Below, piece by piece: positions 8,189 to 17,145 of a stretch of DNA of 64,000 nt. Position numbers and translations under genes: made by a program. Under the pieces are notes generated by a model, which was not told the DNA's origin, ran no database searches, and saw only the letters and a program-made list of their open reading frames with translations. Every line of letters starts with the position of its first letter. Position 1 is the stretch's first letter. This DNA comes from Phocicoccus pinnipedialis (GTDB lineage Bacteria; Bacillota; Bacilli; Staphylococcales; Salinicoccaceae). The DNA lies in NCBI RefSeq assembly GCF_903994035.1, contig NZ_CAJEWB010000007.1:24628-88627 (forward strand), read 5' to 3'.

Positions 8189-9019
8189 TTAAGACGTCAC
8201 GAGTTCACCTGGTGCGTAAGTTCCAAGGATATTTAAGTACATAGATTTCTCTTTAATCTCATTTAAACTTGCAGTTAAATTACCTTTTTCACTGCGTTCC
8301 ACATCAATGAAGAATCCATAAGAAAATGCTTTTTTCTGAATTGGTCTAGACGTCAAGTAGAGTAGGTTGATGTGATGCTTACTAAAGATGTTTAGGATCT
8401 CGTTTAACGATCCCGTCGAGTGTTCAGTTTCTAAATATATACTTGTCTTCTCTTTATGAGATACGTTTGGCTCATGTCCTTTTTTAAAGATTAAGAAGCG
8501 CGTCGTGTTTAAAGGGTTATCACTGATATTCTCTTTTTGAACTTTCATGTCATAAAGTTCTGCGGCATGTGTACCAGCTACTGCTGCGATATATGTAAGA
8601 TTGCTATTTTTCACCATCTCAACTGCACCAGCAGTATCATGATATTCTTTGATTTTAAGTTTCTCAATTTCATTAAGATATGTGATGCACTGTTCAAGAG
8701 CTTCGGGATGAGAATATACAACTTGAATATCTTCAAAGTTTGTTTCTTTTTTTGTGATTAATGCATGATCAATTTTCACATAGATTTCACTTACAACACT
8801 AACTTCTAGATATTTCATAAGATCGATTGTTCTTGTGATAGGGCCAGAAGTTGAGTTTTCAACGGGTAAAGCAATGTAGTCTACATCTTCAATCATTAAT
8901 GCTTCAACGAGTTCTTTGAACGTTGTGTAGCCAAATGATTCGAATGATTTTTCTCCAAAGAATTTTGCAGATGCCAGAGAACTATAGCTCCCTGGCACCC
9001 CTTGATAACCTATTTTCAT
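8189..9019 (-). CDS. pheA: prephenate dehydratase
   Basis: Converts prephenate to phenylpyruvate in phenylalanine synthesis. The catalytic domain begins MKIGYQGVPGSYSSLA and has the substrate motif NTTRF (the family's TRF). A C-terminal ACT domain (about residues 190-272; SIYLETEHSTGSLNEILNIF) would bind phenylalanine for feedback control; its usual ESRP is TSRP here. The open frame extends 46 codons upstream into the preceding ABC gene, but ATG 9017-9019 has GAAGG before it and gives the usual 276 residues. It starts 13 bases after the ABC exporter stop, so it is probably co-transcribed. Confidence 0.92.
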   Translation of the reverse strand: MKIGYQGVPGSYSSLASAKFFGEKSFESFGYTTFKELVEALMIEDVDYIALPVENSTSGPITRTIDLMKYLEVSVVSEIYVKIDHALITKKETNFEDIQVVYSHPEALEQCITYLNEIEKLKIKEYHDTAGAVEMVKNSNLTYIAAVAGTHAAELYDMKVQKENISDNPLNTTRFLIFKKGHEPNVSHKEKTSIYLETEHSTGSLNEILNIFSKHHINLLYLTSRPIQKKAFSYGFFIDVERSEKGNLTASLNEIKEKSMYLNILGTYAPGELVTS

Positions 9020-9032
9020 TAAACGACCTTCT

Positions 9033-10748
9033 TTACAATGTATTGAATTGTGCATCATGTAGTGCACGGTATATACCTTCTGAGTTTTTAAGTAATGCTT
9101 CATGTGTACCTGTTTCTGCGATTCCGTTTTTAGTAACAACCATAATTTTGTCCGCATTTTTAATCGTAGCTAGTCTGTGCGCTATTATTAATGTAGTACG
9201 TCCTACAGATAATCTGTTTAATGCATTTTGAATATGAAGTTCTGTTTCAGAGTCTAGAGCACTCGTCGCTTCATCTAAAATAAGTATTGGTGGGTTCTTT
9301 AAGAACATACGAGCAATAGAAATACGTTGTTTTTGTCCACCAGAGAGTTTTACTCCACGTTCACCGACCACCGTGTCGAGCCCATCTGGATAAGTGTCTA
9401 CGAGTTCTTTAAGTTGTGCTTTTTCTAATGCATCATAGATTTCTTCATCCGTAGCATCGAGCTTACCGTAAGCAACATTATCTCTCAAAGTACCTGTAAA
9501 TAAGAATACATCTTGTTGAACAGTTCCGATATGCTCTCTTAATGATTTAAGTTGTAAATCACGAATGTCAATCCCGTCAATTGTAATCTGCCCTTTTTGA
9601 ACATCATAAAATCTAGGAAGTAGGGCAGATAGTGTTGTTTTACCTGCACCTGATGGTCCAACGAATGCAACTGTTTCACCTGGTTTTATCTTTAATGAAA
9701 TATTGTTTAGCACTATAGAACGGTCGTATCCGAATGAAACATTTCTGTATTCAATCTCACCTTTGATATTTTCTAAAACAATGGGGTTTTCTTTTTCCTG
9801 AATATCTGGTTCGATTTTCATGATTTCTCTAAAGTGGTTAAAACCAGCAATACCATTCGGGTAAAGCTCTATTACTGCGTTGATTTTTTCTAAAGGTTTA
9901 AAAAGAATGTTCGACATTAAAATGAATGCGGCAAACTCACCGTATGTGATTTTACCGTTCATAACGAAGTAGGCACCAGCAATTAGGATAAACACAGTAA
10001 CGAATCTCATGAGCATGTATGTACTTGAAACGTTGAAAGACATGATTTTATATGCTTTTAATTTCGTACGTCTAAACGCATCGTTTAGCTTTTTAAAAGC
10101 ATCAATTTCTTTGTCTTCATTCGCGAATGCTTGTACTAATCGAATTCCACCTATTTTATCTTCGATTAAATGATTAAAGTCAGATACGCGACTGAATAAC
10201 TCTCTAAAAGTTACGGTCATCTTCTTGTTGAAATAAATTGCAATAACTAAGATAAGTGGAACGATTATGAATGAAATAATTGCAAGCTGTGGATTGATCC
10301 AGAACATGATTCCGAATGCACCTAAGAGCGTCATAATAGCAATGAATAAATCTTCTGGTCCGTGGTGGGCCATTTCACCGATATTCATAAGGTCGTTTGT
10401 AAGCCGTGTTAGGAGTTTACCTGTCTTAGTGTTGTCAAAGTAACTATAAGATAGTTTCTGTATATGACTAAAGAGATCATTTCTAATATCTCTTTCAATA
10501 TTTGTACCAAGCATGTGCCCCCAATAAGTCACAACAAACTGCATAAATGTATTTAATATATATACAAAAAGTAAGCCTAGACTTGCCAGAATGATCCATT
10601 TCCAATTTCCTGTAGGGAGTAAACCATCAATAAAATAACTGACGATTACGGGGAATAGAAGCTCTAATAATCCAACAAATACTGCTGATGCAAAGTCAAT
10701 CGTGAATAGCAGTTTATATGGACGATAATAAGAGAAAAACTGTTTCAA
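9033..10748 (-). CDS. ABC exporter, fused permease and ATPase (multidrug/lipid type)
   Basis: A half-transporter of 571 residues: six membrane helices (about 15-300) and a C-terminal nucleotide-binding domain with Walker A GPSGAGKTT, signature LSGGQKQ, Walker B LILDEATSALD and switch IIAHR, all intact, so it probably works as a homodimer. Substrate unknown; resembles Sav1866/BmrA-type exporters. The start is not ATG: the outermost in-frame TTG (10764-10766) lies in the AAGGGA ribosome site, so I use TTG at 10746-10748, which is 8 bases after it and gives MKQFFSYYRPYKLL. Confidence 0.88.
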   Translation of the reverse strand: MKQFFSYYRPYKLLFTIDFASAVFVGLLELLFPVIVSYFIDGLLPTGNWKWIILASLGLLFVYILNTFMQFVVTYWGHMLGTNIERDIRNDLFSHIQKLSYSYFDNTKTGKLLTRLTNDLMNIGEMAHHGPEDLFIAIMTLLGAFGIMFWINPQLAIISFIIVPLILVIAIYFNKKMTVTFRELFSRVSDFNHLIEDKIGGIRLVQAFANEDKEIDAFKKLNDAFRRTKLKAYKIMSFNVSSTYMLMRFVTVFILIAGAYFVMNGKITYGEFAAFILMSNILFKPLEKINAVIELYPNGIAGFNHFREIMKIEPDIQEKENPIVLENIKGEIEYRNVSFGYDRSIVLNNISLKIKPGETVAFVGPSGAGKTTLSALLPRFYDVQKGQITIDGIDIRDLQLKSLREHIGTVQQDVFLFTGTLRDNVAYGKLDATDEEIYDALEKAQLKELVDTYPDGLDTVVGERGVKLSGGQKQRISIARMFLKNPPILILDEATSALDSETELHIQNALNRLSVGRTTLIIAHRLATIKNADKIMVVTKNGIAETGTHEALLKNSEGIYRALHDAQFNTL

Positions 10749-10885
10749 AAGTAACCATCCCTTCAAATAAAGTTATGTAAAATTATACCACAGTACTAAG
10801 AGGTTATATTCATACGAACGATGGATAACAGTGATATCGATGTGATAATATATAACTAACTTTATAATTAATGAGGGAAATATAA

Positions 10886-11947
10886 ATGAGTAAAATAACA
10901 GTAGGTTTAATATATGGTGGAAAATCCACTGAATACGAGGTATCTTTACGCAGTGCGAAAAGCGTATTAGATGAGATCGATAAAGACAAATACAACATTC
11001 GTTTAATTCACGTACTTAAAGACGGTACTTGGAGAACAACGACTGAATTAAGTGAAATTGACTTAGAAAATTCAGATGCTGAAACACTTTACATCGTTCC
11101 TGGGAACCAATTTAAAACTGATAAGGGTCCTGTTTCAATTGACGTGATGCTACCTGTGTTACACGGAACTTATGGTGAAGATGGAAACGTTCAAGGTGCA
11201 TTTAACAGCGCAGGAGTTGCATTTGTTGGTTGTAATACGCGTTCAAGTGCAATTGCGATGGATAAAGATATCACTAAGCGATTACTCACACTCGCAGGGA
11301 TTGATGTTGCAAGAGGCATTGTATTAAATGATTATGAGTGTGATACATGCTCATTTACAGATGCGAGTGAAAAATTAGGTACACCAATGTTCATTAAGCC
11401 AGCAAACCAAGGATCTTCTGTTGGTGTATTTAAAGTAGTCGATGAAAAAGAATACAATCATGCCTTAAGCGAAGCATTCAAATTCGATACTAAAGTCTTA
11501 ATTGAAGAAGCAATCGTAGGTCGTGAAATCGAAGTATCTGTTTTAGGAAATGAAGAGTTATTTATTTCTGTTCCTGGAGAAATCGTATCTAACGTTGATT
11601 TTTATGACTATGAATCAAAATATCTAACAGACGATGGTGCGACACTTATGATTCCAGCAGAAATTACTGAGGATGAAAAGATAAAAATTCAAGACGTTGC
11701 ATACCGCACGTTTAAGACACTCGACTGCGAAGGGTTCTCACGTGTTGACGTATTCTTAACAGAAACGGGTCAAGTACTTGTAAACGAAATTAATACATTA
11801 CCGGGATTCACTTCAATTTCTATGTATCCTAAACTTATCGAAGTTTCTGGAATCTCATATCGTGAACTATTAGATGAACTAATCCACCTCGCTTTAAATC
11901 GTCATGAAAAAGAAGTTGCACTTATGACAAACAATCCATTATTTTAA
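10886..11947 (+). CDS. ddl: D-alanine--D-alanine ligase
   Basis: ATP-grasp enzyme that makes D-Ala-D-Ala for peptidoglycan in the cytoplasm. It begins KITVGLIYGGKSTEYEVSL (the family GG-SxE-xS motif), has the ATP-binding FIKPANQGSSVGVFKV and the metal/product loop VNEINTLPGFTSISMYPKL. Length 353, normal for staphylococcal Ddl. GAGGGA precedes the ATG, and a TATAAT at 10863-10868 may be its -10. Single-gene unit closed by a strong terminator. The adjacent murF seen in Staphylococcus is absent here. Confidence 0.95.
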   Translation: MSKITVGLIYGGKSTEYEVSLRSAKSVLDEIDKDKYNIRLIHVLKDGTWRTTTELSEIDLENSDAETLYIVPGNQFKTDKGPVSIDVMLPVLHGTYGEDGNVQGAFNSAGVAFVGCNTRSSAIAMDKDITKRLLTLAGIDVARGIVLNDYECDTCSFTDASEKLGTPMFIKPANQGSSVGVFKVVDEKEYNHALSEAFKFDTKVLIEEAIVGREIEVSVLGNEELFISVPGEIVSNVDFYDYESKYLTDDGATLMIPAEITEDEKIKIQDVAYRTFKTLDCEGFSRVDVFLTETGQVLVNEINTLPGFTSISMYPKLIEVSGISYRELLDELIHLALNRHEKEVALMTNNPLF

Positions 11948-11952
11948 CAATC

Positions 11953-11998
11953 ACACCTGTACATTGAAAATACACACTTCAATATACAGGTGTTTTTC
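11953..11998 (+). terminator. ddl terminator
   Basis: ACACCTGTACATTGAA (11953-11968) pairs with TTCAATATACAGGTGT (11978-11993), one mismatch, followed by a T run. Confidence 0.85.
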
Positions 11999-12043
11999 TT
12001 ATGGTAAAATAAAGTTAATTATAAAAAAGGGGATAGTTAAGTT

Positions 12044-13270
12044 ATGAAAGAAAAACTTATTGAAAGACTCACAAGATATACAACGATTGATACTCAATCT
12101 GATGCATCTAGTACGTCTGTACCTTCAACACAGAAACAGTTTGATCTTCTAAATGTTTTAAAAGAAGAGCTCCAAAAGATTGGTTTAGAAGACATTATTT
12201 TAGACGACAATGGTTACCTGTTCGCAACTTTAAGAGGTCAAAATAAAGATGCGAAAACAGTTGGATTCCTAGCACACGTTGACACAGCTACTGACTTCAC
12301 AGGTACAAATGTAAAACCACAAGTTGTTGAATACCGAGGTGGAGATATTCTTTTAAATAAAGCACTAGGTGTCTCTATTACAGAATCACAATTCCCAGCT
12401 TTAAAAAATTACGTTGGACATACTCTTATGACAACAGACGGTACCACTCTTCTTGGTGCGGACAACAAAGCAGGTATCGCAGAAATTATCACAGCTGTTG
12501 AACACTTAAAGAATAATCCAGCTGACAATATAGGAGACGTAAGAATTGCTTTCACACCAGACGAAGAAATTGGGCGTGGACCGCATAATTTTGATGTTGA
12601 AAAATTTGGAGCAGACTTTGCATATACTGTAGACGGGGGCCCAGTCGGAGAGCTTCAATATGAAAGCTTTAACGCTGCAGGGGTAAAAGTCACTGTTCAT
12701 GGAACGAACGTTCACCCAGGTACTGCAAAAGACGTTATGGTGAATTCAGGACGTATTGCTGCTGAGTTTATCTTACAGTTTGATGAGAAAGACACACCTG
12801 AGCATACGAAAGGATATGAAGGGTTCTTCCACTTATTAGAAATCAACGGTACGACAGAAAAGACAGTTTTAGAATACATTATCAGAGACCATGACAAAGA
12901 AAAATTTAAAGTACGTAAGCAACAGATGGTGGATGCTGTTAAAGCATTACAAGATAAACACACGAAAGCTAAAATTGAGCTCGAAATGGAAGACCAGTAC
13001 TACAACATGAAAGACAAGATCGAACCACATATGGAAATCATTGAATATGCTAAAAAAGCAATGGAGTCATTAGATATTGCTCCGATCATTGAGCCAATTA
13101 GAGGAGGTACAGACGGATCACAACTTTCATATATGGGACTTCCGACGCCAAACATATTTACAGGAGGAGAAAACTTCCATGGTAAATACGAATTCGCATC
13201 AATAGACGACATGGAAAAATCAGTGAAAACAATTATCGAAATCATAAAACGAGTAGGTGAAGATAGCTAA
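12044..13270 (+). CDS. pepT: peptidase T (tripeptide aminopeptidase)
   Basis: Cytoplasmic di-zinc M20-family aminopeptidase that removes the N-terminal residue of tripeptides. The metal ligands are in [19 protein letters not shown] and TPDEEIGRG; the late [23 protein letters not shown] segment completes the site. Length 408, as in other PepT. AAGGGGA precedes the ATG by 11 bases. Single gene between two terminators. Confidence 0.95.
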   Translation: MKEKLIERLTRYTTIDTQSDASSTSVPSTQKQFDLLNVLKEELQKIGLEDIILDDNGYLFATLRGQNKDAKTVGFLAHVDTATDFTGTNVKPQVVEYRGGDILLNKALGVSITESQFPALKNYVGHTLMTTDGTTLLGADNKAGIAEIITAVEHLKNNPADNIGDVRIAFTPDEEIGRGPHNFDVEKFGADFAYTVDGGPVGELQYESFNAAGVKVTVHGTNVHPGTAKDVMVNSGRIAAEFILQFDEKDTPEHTKGYEGFFHLLEINGTTEKTVLEYIIRDHDKEKFKVRKQQMVDAVKALQDKHTKAKIELEMEDQYYNMKDKIEPHMEIIEYAKKAMESLDIAPIIEPIRGGTDGSQLSYMGLPTPNIFTGGENFHGKYEFASIDDMEKSVKTIIEIIKRVGEDS

Positions 13271-13302
13271 ATATATAGAGTGACTATAAAGTATAACCCA
13301 TA

Positions 13303-13341
13303 AAAAAACACGCTATTCATAGAGGAATAGCGTGTTTTTTA
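13303..13341. terminator. terminator shared by pepT and the MFS gene
   Basis: AAAAACACGCTATTC (from 13304) pairs with GAATAGCGTGTTTTT around a short loop, with A and T tracts on the two sides, so it can work for both convergent genes. Confidence 0.88.
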
Positions 13342-13421
13342 AGTTTTAAATAAAATTTATTTTCTTCTCAATTCATTCTAACAGAAAACATGCAACTGGT
13401 TGCTACATCTCTTTATAAATA

Positions 13422-14903
13422 TTATTCTTTTCGTTTAATTTTATGTGATTCACCGATAGGTCTAACGGCTGTAAGCCCCTCATCCATCTTCTCAGACGAG
13501 TATGCTGGTTTTAAAAAGAGTGATGTGATTAGTCCAATTGCCATAAATATGGATCCTATAAAGAAACTTAAGTTAATACCGTCAAGCATCGCTTGATTTG
13601 TTTCTAATATTGTAGGGTTCGCAACTCCTCTTAGTCTAAAGTTCATATAGCCTTGCATTACTGAGATTAAAACTGCAATACCAACTGCTCCTGATACTTG
13701 GTTCATCATACTATTTAAAGATGATCCATCTGGCGTCAATTCTCTTGGTAAGTCATTCATACCGTTTGTCATGACTGGTGTGTTCACCATCGTCATCCCA
13801 AGTGCACGAATCATATACAGCGTGAGTAGGTAACTAAAACTTGTGTCAAATGTCAGTCTACTGAACATATACGTTGTGACAGTTGCAAGGAGCAACCCAC
13901 TGATCGCAAGCCATTTAGGTCCTATCTTGTCGAATAATTTACCAGATACTGGAGATAGGAATCCCATGATTAAAGCACCTGGTAACAATAATAGTCCAGT
14001 CTCAAGCGGACTTCTACCTTGAATCTCCTGTAAGAATACTGGTACGAGAATCATACCAGCAAATAGTCCCATGTTTGAAGCAGAACTGATAATCGCACCA
14101 AGTGTATACATCTTGTGTTTATACACTCGGAAGTTCAACATCGGCATTTGTAGCTTCATTTGTCTCATTATATATAGGTAAACTAAGATTAGACCAATAA
14201 TGATTGGTGCAAGTGTAACTACTGAAAGTAATTTATGATCACCTGCAGAAACTAATCCGTATAGTAACAATCCGAATCCGAGTGTCGAAAGAATCACGGA
14301 TTGAATATCCAGTACCGCGTTGCGCGTGTGTTTTATCTCAGGTAGTAATTTATATCCAACGACAAGAATGATAGATATGATTGGTAACATCATTATAAAT
14401 AGCATATGCCATGAATATGATTGAACAATGAAACCTGAAAGTGTTGGACCAATTGCTGGCGCGAAGAACATCACTAGACTGAACAGCCCCATTGCTGTAC
14501 CACGTTTCTCAGGTGGGAAGCTACGTATCATTGTATTCATAAGTAGTGGCATAAGTATACTTGACCCAGCTGCTTGTGTCATACGACCGATAATCAGCAT
14601 AGGGAAATTAAGTGAAAAACCTGCAATTGTAGCACCTAATAAGAATAAGCTCATTGCAGATAAGAATATTTGCCTAGCGCTAAATTTATTCATTAGATAT
14701 GCTGTCGTTGGGATTACAATTCCAGCCACAAGCATGTATGATGTAGATACCCATTGCACAGTACCAGTAGATACACCAAATTCATTTTTAATGGCAGGCA
14801 ACGCGACATTTAAGAAAGTATTAGAAAGAAAAGCAATAAAAGCACCAGTGATTAATATCGCTATCAATCGATAATCTGGTTTGTTAGTTGTAGTTTTTGA
14901 CAA
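13422..14903 (-). CDS. MFS multidrug efflux transporter, DHA2 (14-TM) family
   Basis: Proton-driven drug/H+ antiporter of the EmrB/QacA group with about 14 hydrophobic segments over 493 residues. Antiporter motif C is visible in APAIGPTLSGF, and the central loop carries GMILVPVFLQEIQGRSPLETG, a typical DHA2 region. Substrates unknown. Start is TTG at 14901-14903, placed 7 bases after a full GGAGG site, with no ATG nearby. The small 58-residue membrane protein gene lies just upstream in the same direction. Confidence 0.88.
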   Translation of the reverse strand: MSKTTTNKPDYRLIAILITGAFIAFLSNTFLNVALPAIKNEFGVSTGTVQWVSTSYMLVAGIVIPTTAYLMNKFSARQIFLSAMSLFLLGATIAGFSLNFPMLIIGRMTQAAGSSILMPLLMNTMIRSFPPEKRGTAMGLFSLVMFFAPAIGPTLSGFIVQSYSWHMLFIMMLPIISIILVVGYKLLPEIKHTRNAVLDIQSVILSTLGFGLLLYGLVSAGDHKLLSVVTLAPIIIGLILVYLYIMRQMKLQMPMLNFRVYKHKMYTLGAIISSASNMGLFAGMILVPVFLQEIQGRSPLETGLLLLPGALIMGFLSPVSGKLFDKIGPKWLAISGLLLATVTTYMFSRLTFDTSFSYLLTLYMIRALGMTMVNTPVMTNGMNDLPRELTPDGSSLNSMMNQVSGAVGIAVLISVMQGYMNFRLRGVANPTILETNQAMLDGINLSFFIGSIFMAIGLITSLFLKPAYSSEKMDEGLTAVRPIGESHKIKRKE

Positions 14904-14954
14904 AAAGACGCCTCCAATTCAAAATGATAATATATTGAACATTAATATGAACAG

Positions 14955-15131
14955 TTAATCTAAATATTTATTGTCAATTAGGGTATAGATATAAAAGCCG
15001 GCAACAGCTCCAATCACAATAGCAAGCGAAATATTTCTTGAACCGAGTGATGGAATAACTAAATCAAGTATAAAATGTGAAATTAAAATCATTACAGCGA
15101 TTGATATAAATACAGTAAGCAATTTTGTCAT
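14955..15131 (-). CDS. small hypothetical membrane protein
   Basis: A 58-residue protein, MTKLLTVFISIAVMILISHF onward, with two membrane segments (about 4-24 and 32-50) and a short polar tail. The ATG at 15129-15131 follows GGGGGAG; the longer open frame from 15152 would start before that ribosome site. Family not recognised. It probably shares a transcript with the drug exporter downstream (51-base gap), but a functional link is only inference. Confidence 0.6.
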   Translation of the reverse strand: MTKLLTVFISIAVMILISHFILDLVIPSLGSRNISLAIVIGAVAGFYIYTLIDNKYLD

Positions 15132-15243
15132 TCTGTCTCCCCCTTTACTCAAATTAACAACATATAGTATGATACACCGTATTAAGGGTAGAAAACAATA
15201 AATAAGTTCGATAACCGAAATATAATTATGAAAGAGGGTTACT

Positions 15244-16035
15244 ATGGATAATTTACATAAATTTGAATATGAATTCTATGAAAACAGAAATGATATACCG
15301 GACGAGTTTTTAGAGGAGTTAAAGATTAGAGGCGTTGATTTAAAAGGCAAGAAGGTTCTTGATTTAGGTGCAGGACCGGGATTTTTAAGTGCAATGATGG
15401 CTGACGAAGGGGCAATTGTCGATGCAGTCGAACCTTCAGAAACATTTATTAAACTGGGAGAAGAATATACAGAAGGTAAAAATGTAACGTTCATTCAAGG
15501 TGTTGCAGAAACAATTCCTTTAAAAGAAAAGAAGTATGATATAGTGATCGCACTTCGAGCATGGCAATACTTCGATAGCGGAAAAGCGATAAAAGAAGTT
15601 GTACGTCTATTAAAACCAAATGGTTTTCTCGTTATTTCTGACATCGGATTTAGAGTAAACAATAAGATGATGAAAGAAACAATGAAAATTATTAAGGAAT
15701 CAGCTAAAGGTGAAAAATTAGATCCAGCTGGTTCAAAAAAGTATTCTATTCAAATGATCAATGGTTTCCCCGTAGAGTGGTTCAGCGAACTTAAGTTTGA
15801 GAAATTCGACTTAAGAGAGTTGTTTAAGAAAGATTACAGACTTAAGTTTACAGACGAAGCATGGACAAAGCGTATCGAAACATCATCTTGGTTGTCACGA
15901 CATAGTGATAAACGCAAACAAGAGGTAGTTGAGCATCTTACAGAAATGCTTAAAGACATTGATAAAGACAAAAAACACAAAGTGCCACATGTACTTTCTA
16001 CAATGATTCTAAAGAACAAAAATAAAGAAAAATAA
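15244..16035 (+). CDS. class I SAM-dependent methyltransferase
   Basis: The AdoMet-binding motif I is clear: KKVLDLGAGPGFLSAMMA at about residues 37-54, followed by the acidic loop DAVEPSETF, motif ALRAWQYF and the LLKPNGFLVISD strand of the Methyltransf_11 type. The C-terminal 120 residues are highly basic and charged (DKDKKHK). Substrate cannot be predicted. GAGGG before the ATG; it has its own terminator. Confidence 0.8.
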   Translation: MDNLHKFEYEFYENRNDIPDEFLEELKIRGVDLKGKKVLDLGAGPGFLSAMMADEGAIVDAVEPSETFIKLGEEYTEGKNVTFIQGVAETIPLKEKKYDIVIALRAWQYFDSGKAIKEVVRLLKPNGFLVISDIGFRVNNKMMKETMKIIKESAKGEKLDPAGSKKYSIQMINGFPVEWFSELKFEKFDLRELFKKDYRLKFTDEAWTKRIETSSWLSRHSDKRKQEVVEHLTEMLKDIDKDKKHKVPHVLSTMILKNKNKEK

Positions 16036-16040
16036 CACGT

Positions 16041-16071
16041 AAGCGCAAAGACATTTGCGCTTATTTTTTTA
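16041..16071 (+). terminator. methyltransferase gene terminator
   Basis: AAGCGCAAA (16041-16049) pairs with TTTGCGCTT (16054-16062), followed by a T run. Confidence 0.85.
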
Positions 16072-16321
16072 TGCAACTTTTAAGATAACGATTACATTTA
16101 AGGTGAAATTTCATAGTATTTTTACACGTAAGGTTCTAATTCTTATCAGAAAAATCATAAAAACTCAAAGAAAACGTTATCTTAAGAATTATTATACACT
16201 TTTATGCATGTAAAGGATTGTTTAAAATATTTTCGTAATTATATTTTATTAATTTTTATATATTATTAAAATAACTGAATTTTTTAAAGAGATGAACTTT
16301 GAGAAAAAGCAATCAAAAACA
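16072..16321. other. AT-rich gene-free stretch with a perfect inverted repeat
   Basis: No credible gene is visible. TTAAGATAACG at 16080-16090 is exactly repeated in inverted form, CGTTATCTTAA, at 16175-16185, 84 bases apart; a G-U wobble and one further pair extend it to about 13 positions. The enclosed DNA has no stop-free frame. The second half (16200-16320) is extremely AT-rich and leads into the promoter of the 44-residue ORF. It could be an upstream control region or a small RNA locus; nothing in the sequence decides. Confidence 0.35.
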
Positions 16322-16350
16322 TTGAAAAACGTTGATATATAAGGTATTAT
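16322..16350 (+). promoter_or_regulatory. promoter of the 44-residue ORF
   Basis: TTGAAA (16322-16327), 17-base spacer, TATTAT (16345-16350). The predicted start near 16357 gives a leader of about 64 bases. Confidence 0.55.
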
Positions 16351-16420
16351 AATAAGTGTTAAGAGCCGCATGGGTATATACGAATAATGAAATAAAAATT
16401 TATTTATAGGGGGAAAAAAG

Positions 16421-16555
16421 TTGTATACTACATCAATTATTCCAGTAGAACAACGCATCAAAGAATTCAAAGAGGTAGCGATGAACAACACTAGACTAAA
16501 AGAGAACAAAGATAGTCGTAAGAATCGTTCATTCATCTCTAAATTAGTCGGCTAA
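16421..16555 (+). CDS. small hypothetical protein, 44 residues
   Basis: An open frame from TTG 16421 to TAA 16553-16555. It is supported by a strong AGGGGG ribosome site about 8 bases before the TTG, a good promoter upstream and a dedicated terminator downstream. The product begins with a hydrophobic TTSIIPVEQRIKEFKEVA and ends in a basic region (NNTRLKENKDSRKNRSF, then ISKLVG). It has no membrane segment and is predicted cytoplasmic. I do not recognise it. An internal ATG (16481) could give a 24-residue form, but it lacks a ribosome site as good. Confidence 0.55.
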   Translation: MYTTSIIPVEQRIKEFKEVAMNNTRLKENKDSRKNRSFISKLVG

Positions 16556-16591
16556 TCCGTATTTTTATGAGTTTTTAAGTGTGAAAAAGAT

Positions 16592-16633
16592 AAAGACGTC
16601 CATTCCTTAAAGTAGGAAGGGCGTCTTTTTTTA
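16592..16633. terminator. bidirectional terminator
   Basis: AAAGACGTCCATTCCTT (16593 on) pairs with AGGAAGGGCGTCTTT, one or two mismatches, and a T run follows. It closes the 44-residue ORF and can also terminate the convergent VOC gene. Confidence 0.85.
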
Positions 16634-17023
16634 ATTTAAATTGAGCTGCCATGAGAATCCAAAAGGATCGCTAACCCATGCAAACTGTTTACTAAAACCA
16701 TAATCATCTAGTGGCATCAAAATGGCACCTTTAGATTTAATCTTGTTATAGTATCTAGTTAGATCATCTGTCGATTCACATTCAACAAAGAGACTTGTAG
16801 ATGGTGTGAATGAAAAGTTGTGAGAGATAGAAGAATCAGATATCATGATATTTTGTTCTCCGATTCTGATTAAGCCTTGCATGATCTTACCTTCCCAACC
16901 CTTCGATTCTGGACCAAATTTATTTAAGAAAATAACTTCTACATCATCGAATACAGACTGATAGAACATAATTGCTTCCTCAGCACGTCCTTCGAACATG
17001 AGAAAGGGTGTGATTGATTTCAT
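16631..17023 (-). CDS. VOC family protein (PhnB-like)
   Basis: A 130-residue member of the vicinal-oxygen-chelate superfamily of PhnB type: it begins MKSITPFLMFEGRAEEAIMF, has GGLIRIG-type LIRIGEQNIMISD and ends with the hallmark WVSDPFGFSWQLN. Such proteins are often metal-dependent, but the function of this branch is unknown. The ATG at 17021-17023 follows GGAGG; a second in-frame ATG 15 bases upstream overlaps that site and is rejected. Confidence 0.82.
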   Translation of the reverse strand: MKSITPFLMFEGRAEEAIMFYQSVFDDVEVIFLNKFGPESKGWEGKIMQGLIRIGEQNIMISDSSISHNFSFTPSTSLFVECESTDDLTRYYNKIKSKGAILMPLDDYGFSKQFAWVSDPFGFSWQLNLN

Positions 17024-17145
17024 AAATTTAACCTCCATATTAATTATGTAGTCCTAGTATATCAGACGCTTAAACAAATCTTGAATATTGAATAATCGCA
17101 ACATTTCTTATAAAATTAAATTATTGTGCGAAAGGAGAGAGAGAG

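Noticed and set aside
8923..9231. Plus-strand open frame of 102 codons
   Set aside because: Antisense to pheA and the ABC exporter; no ribosome site.
14428..14874. Plus-strand open frame of 148 codons
   Set aside because: Antisense shadow of the MFS gene, whose motifs are clear.
16249..16536. Minus-strand open frame of 95 codons
   Set aside because: Overlaps the promoter and the 44-codon ORF, is AT-driven and has no ribosome site.
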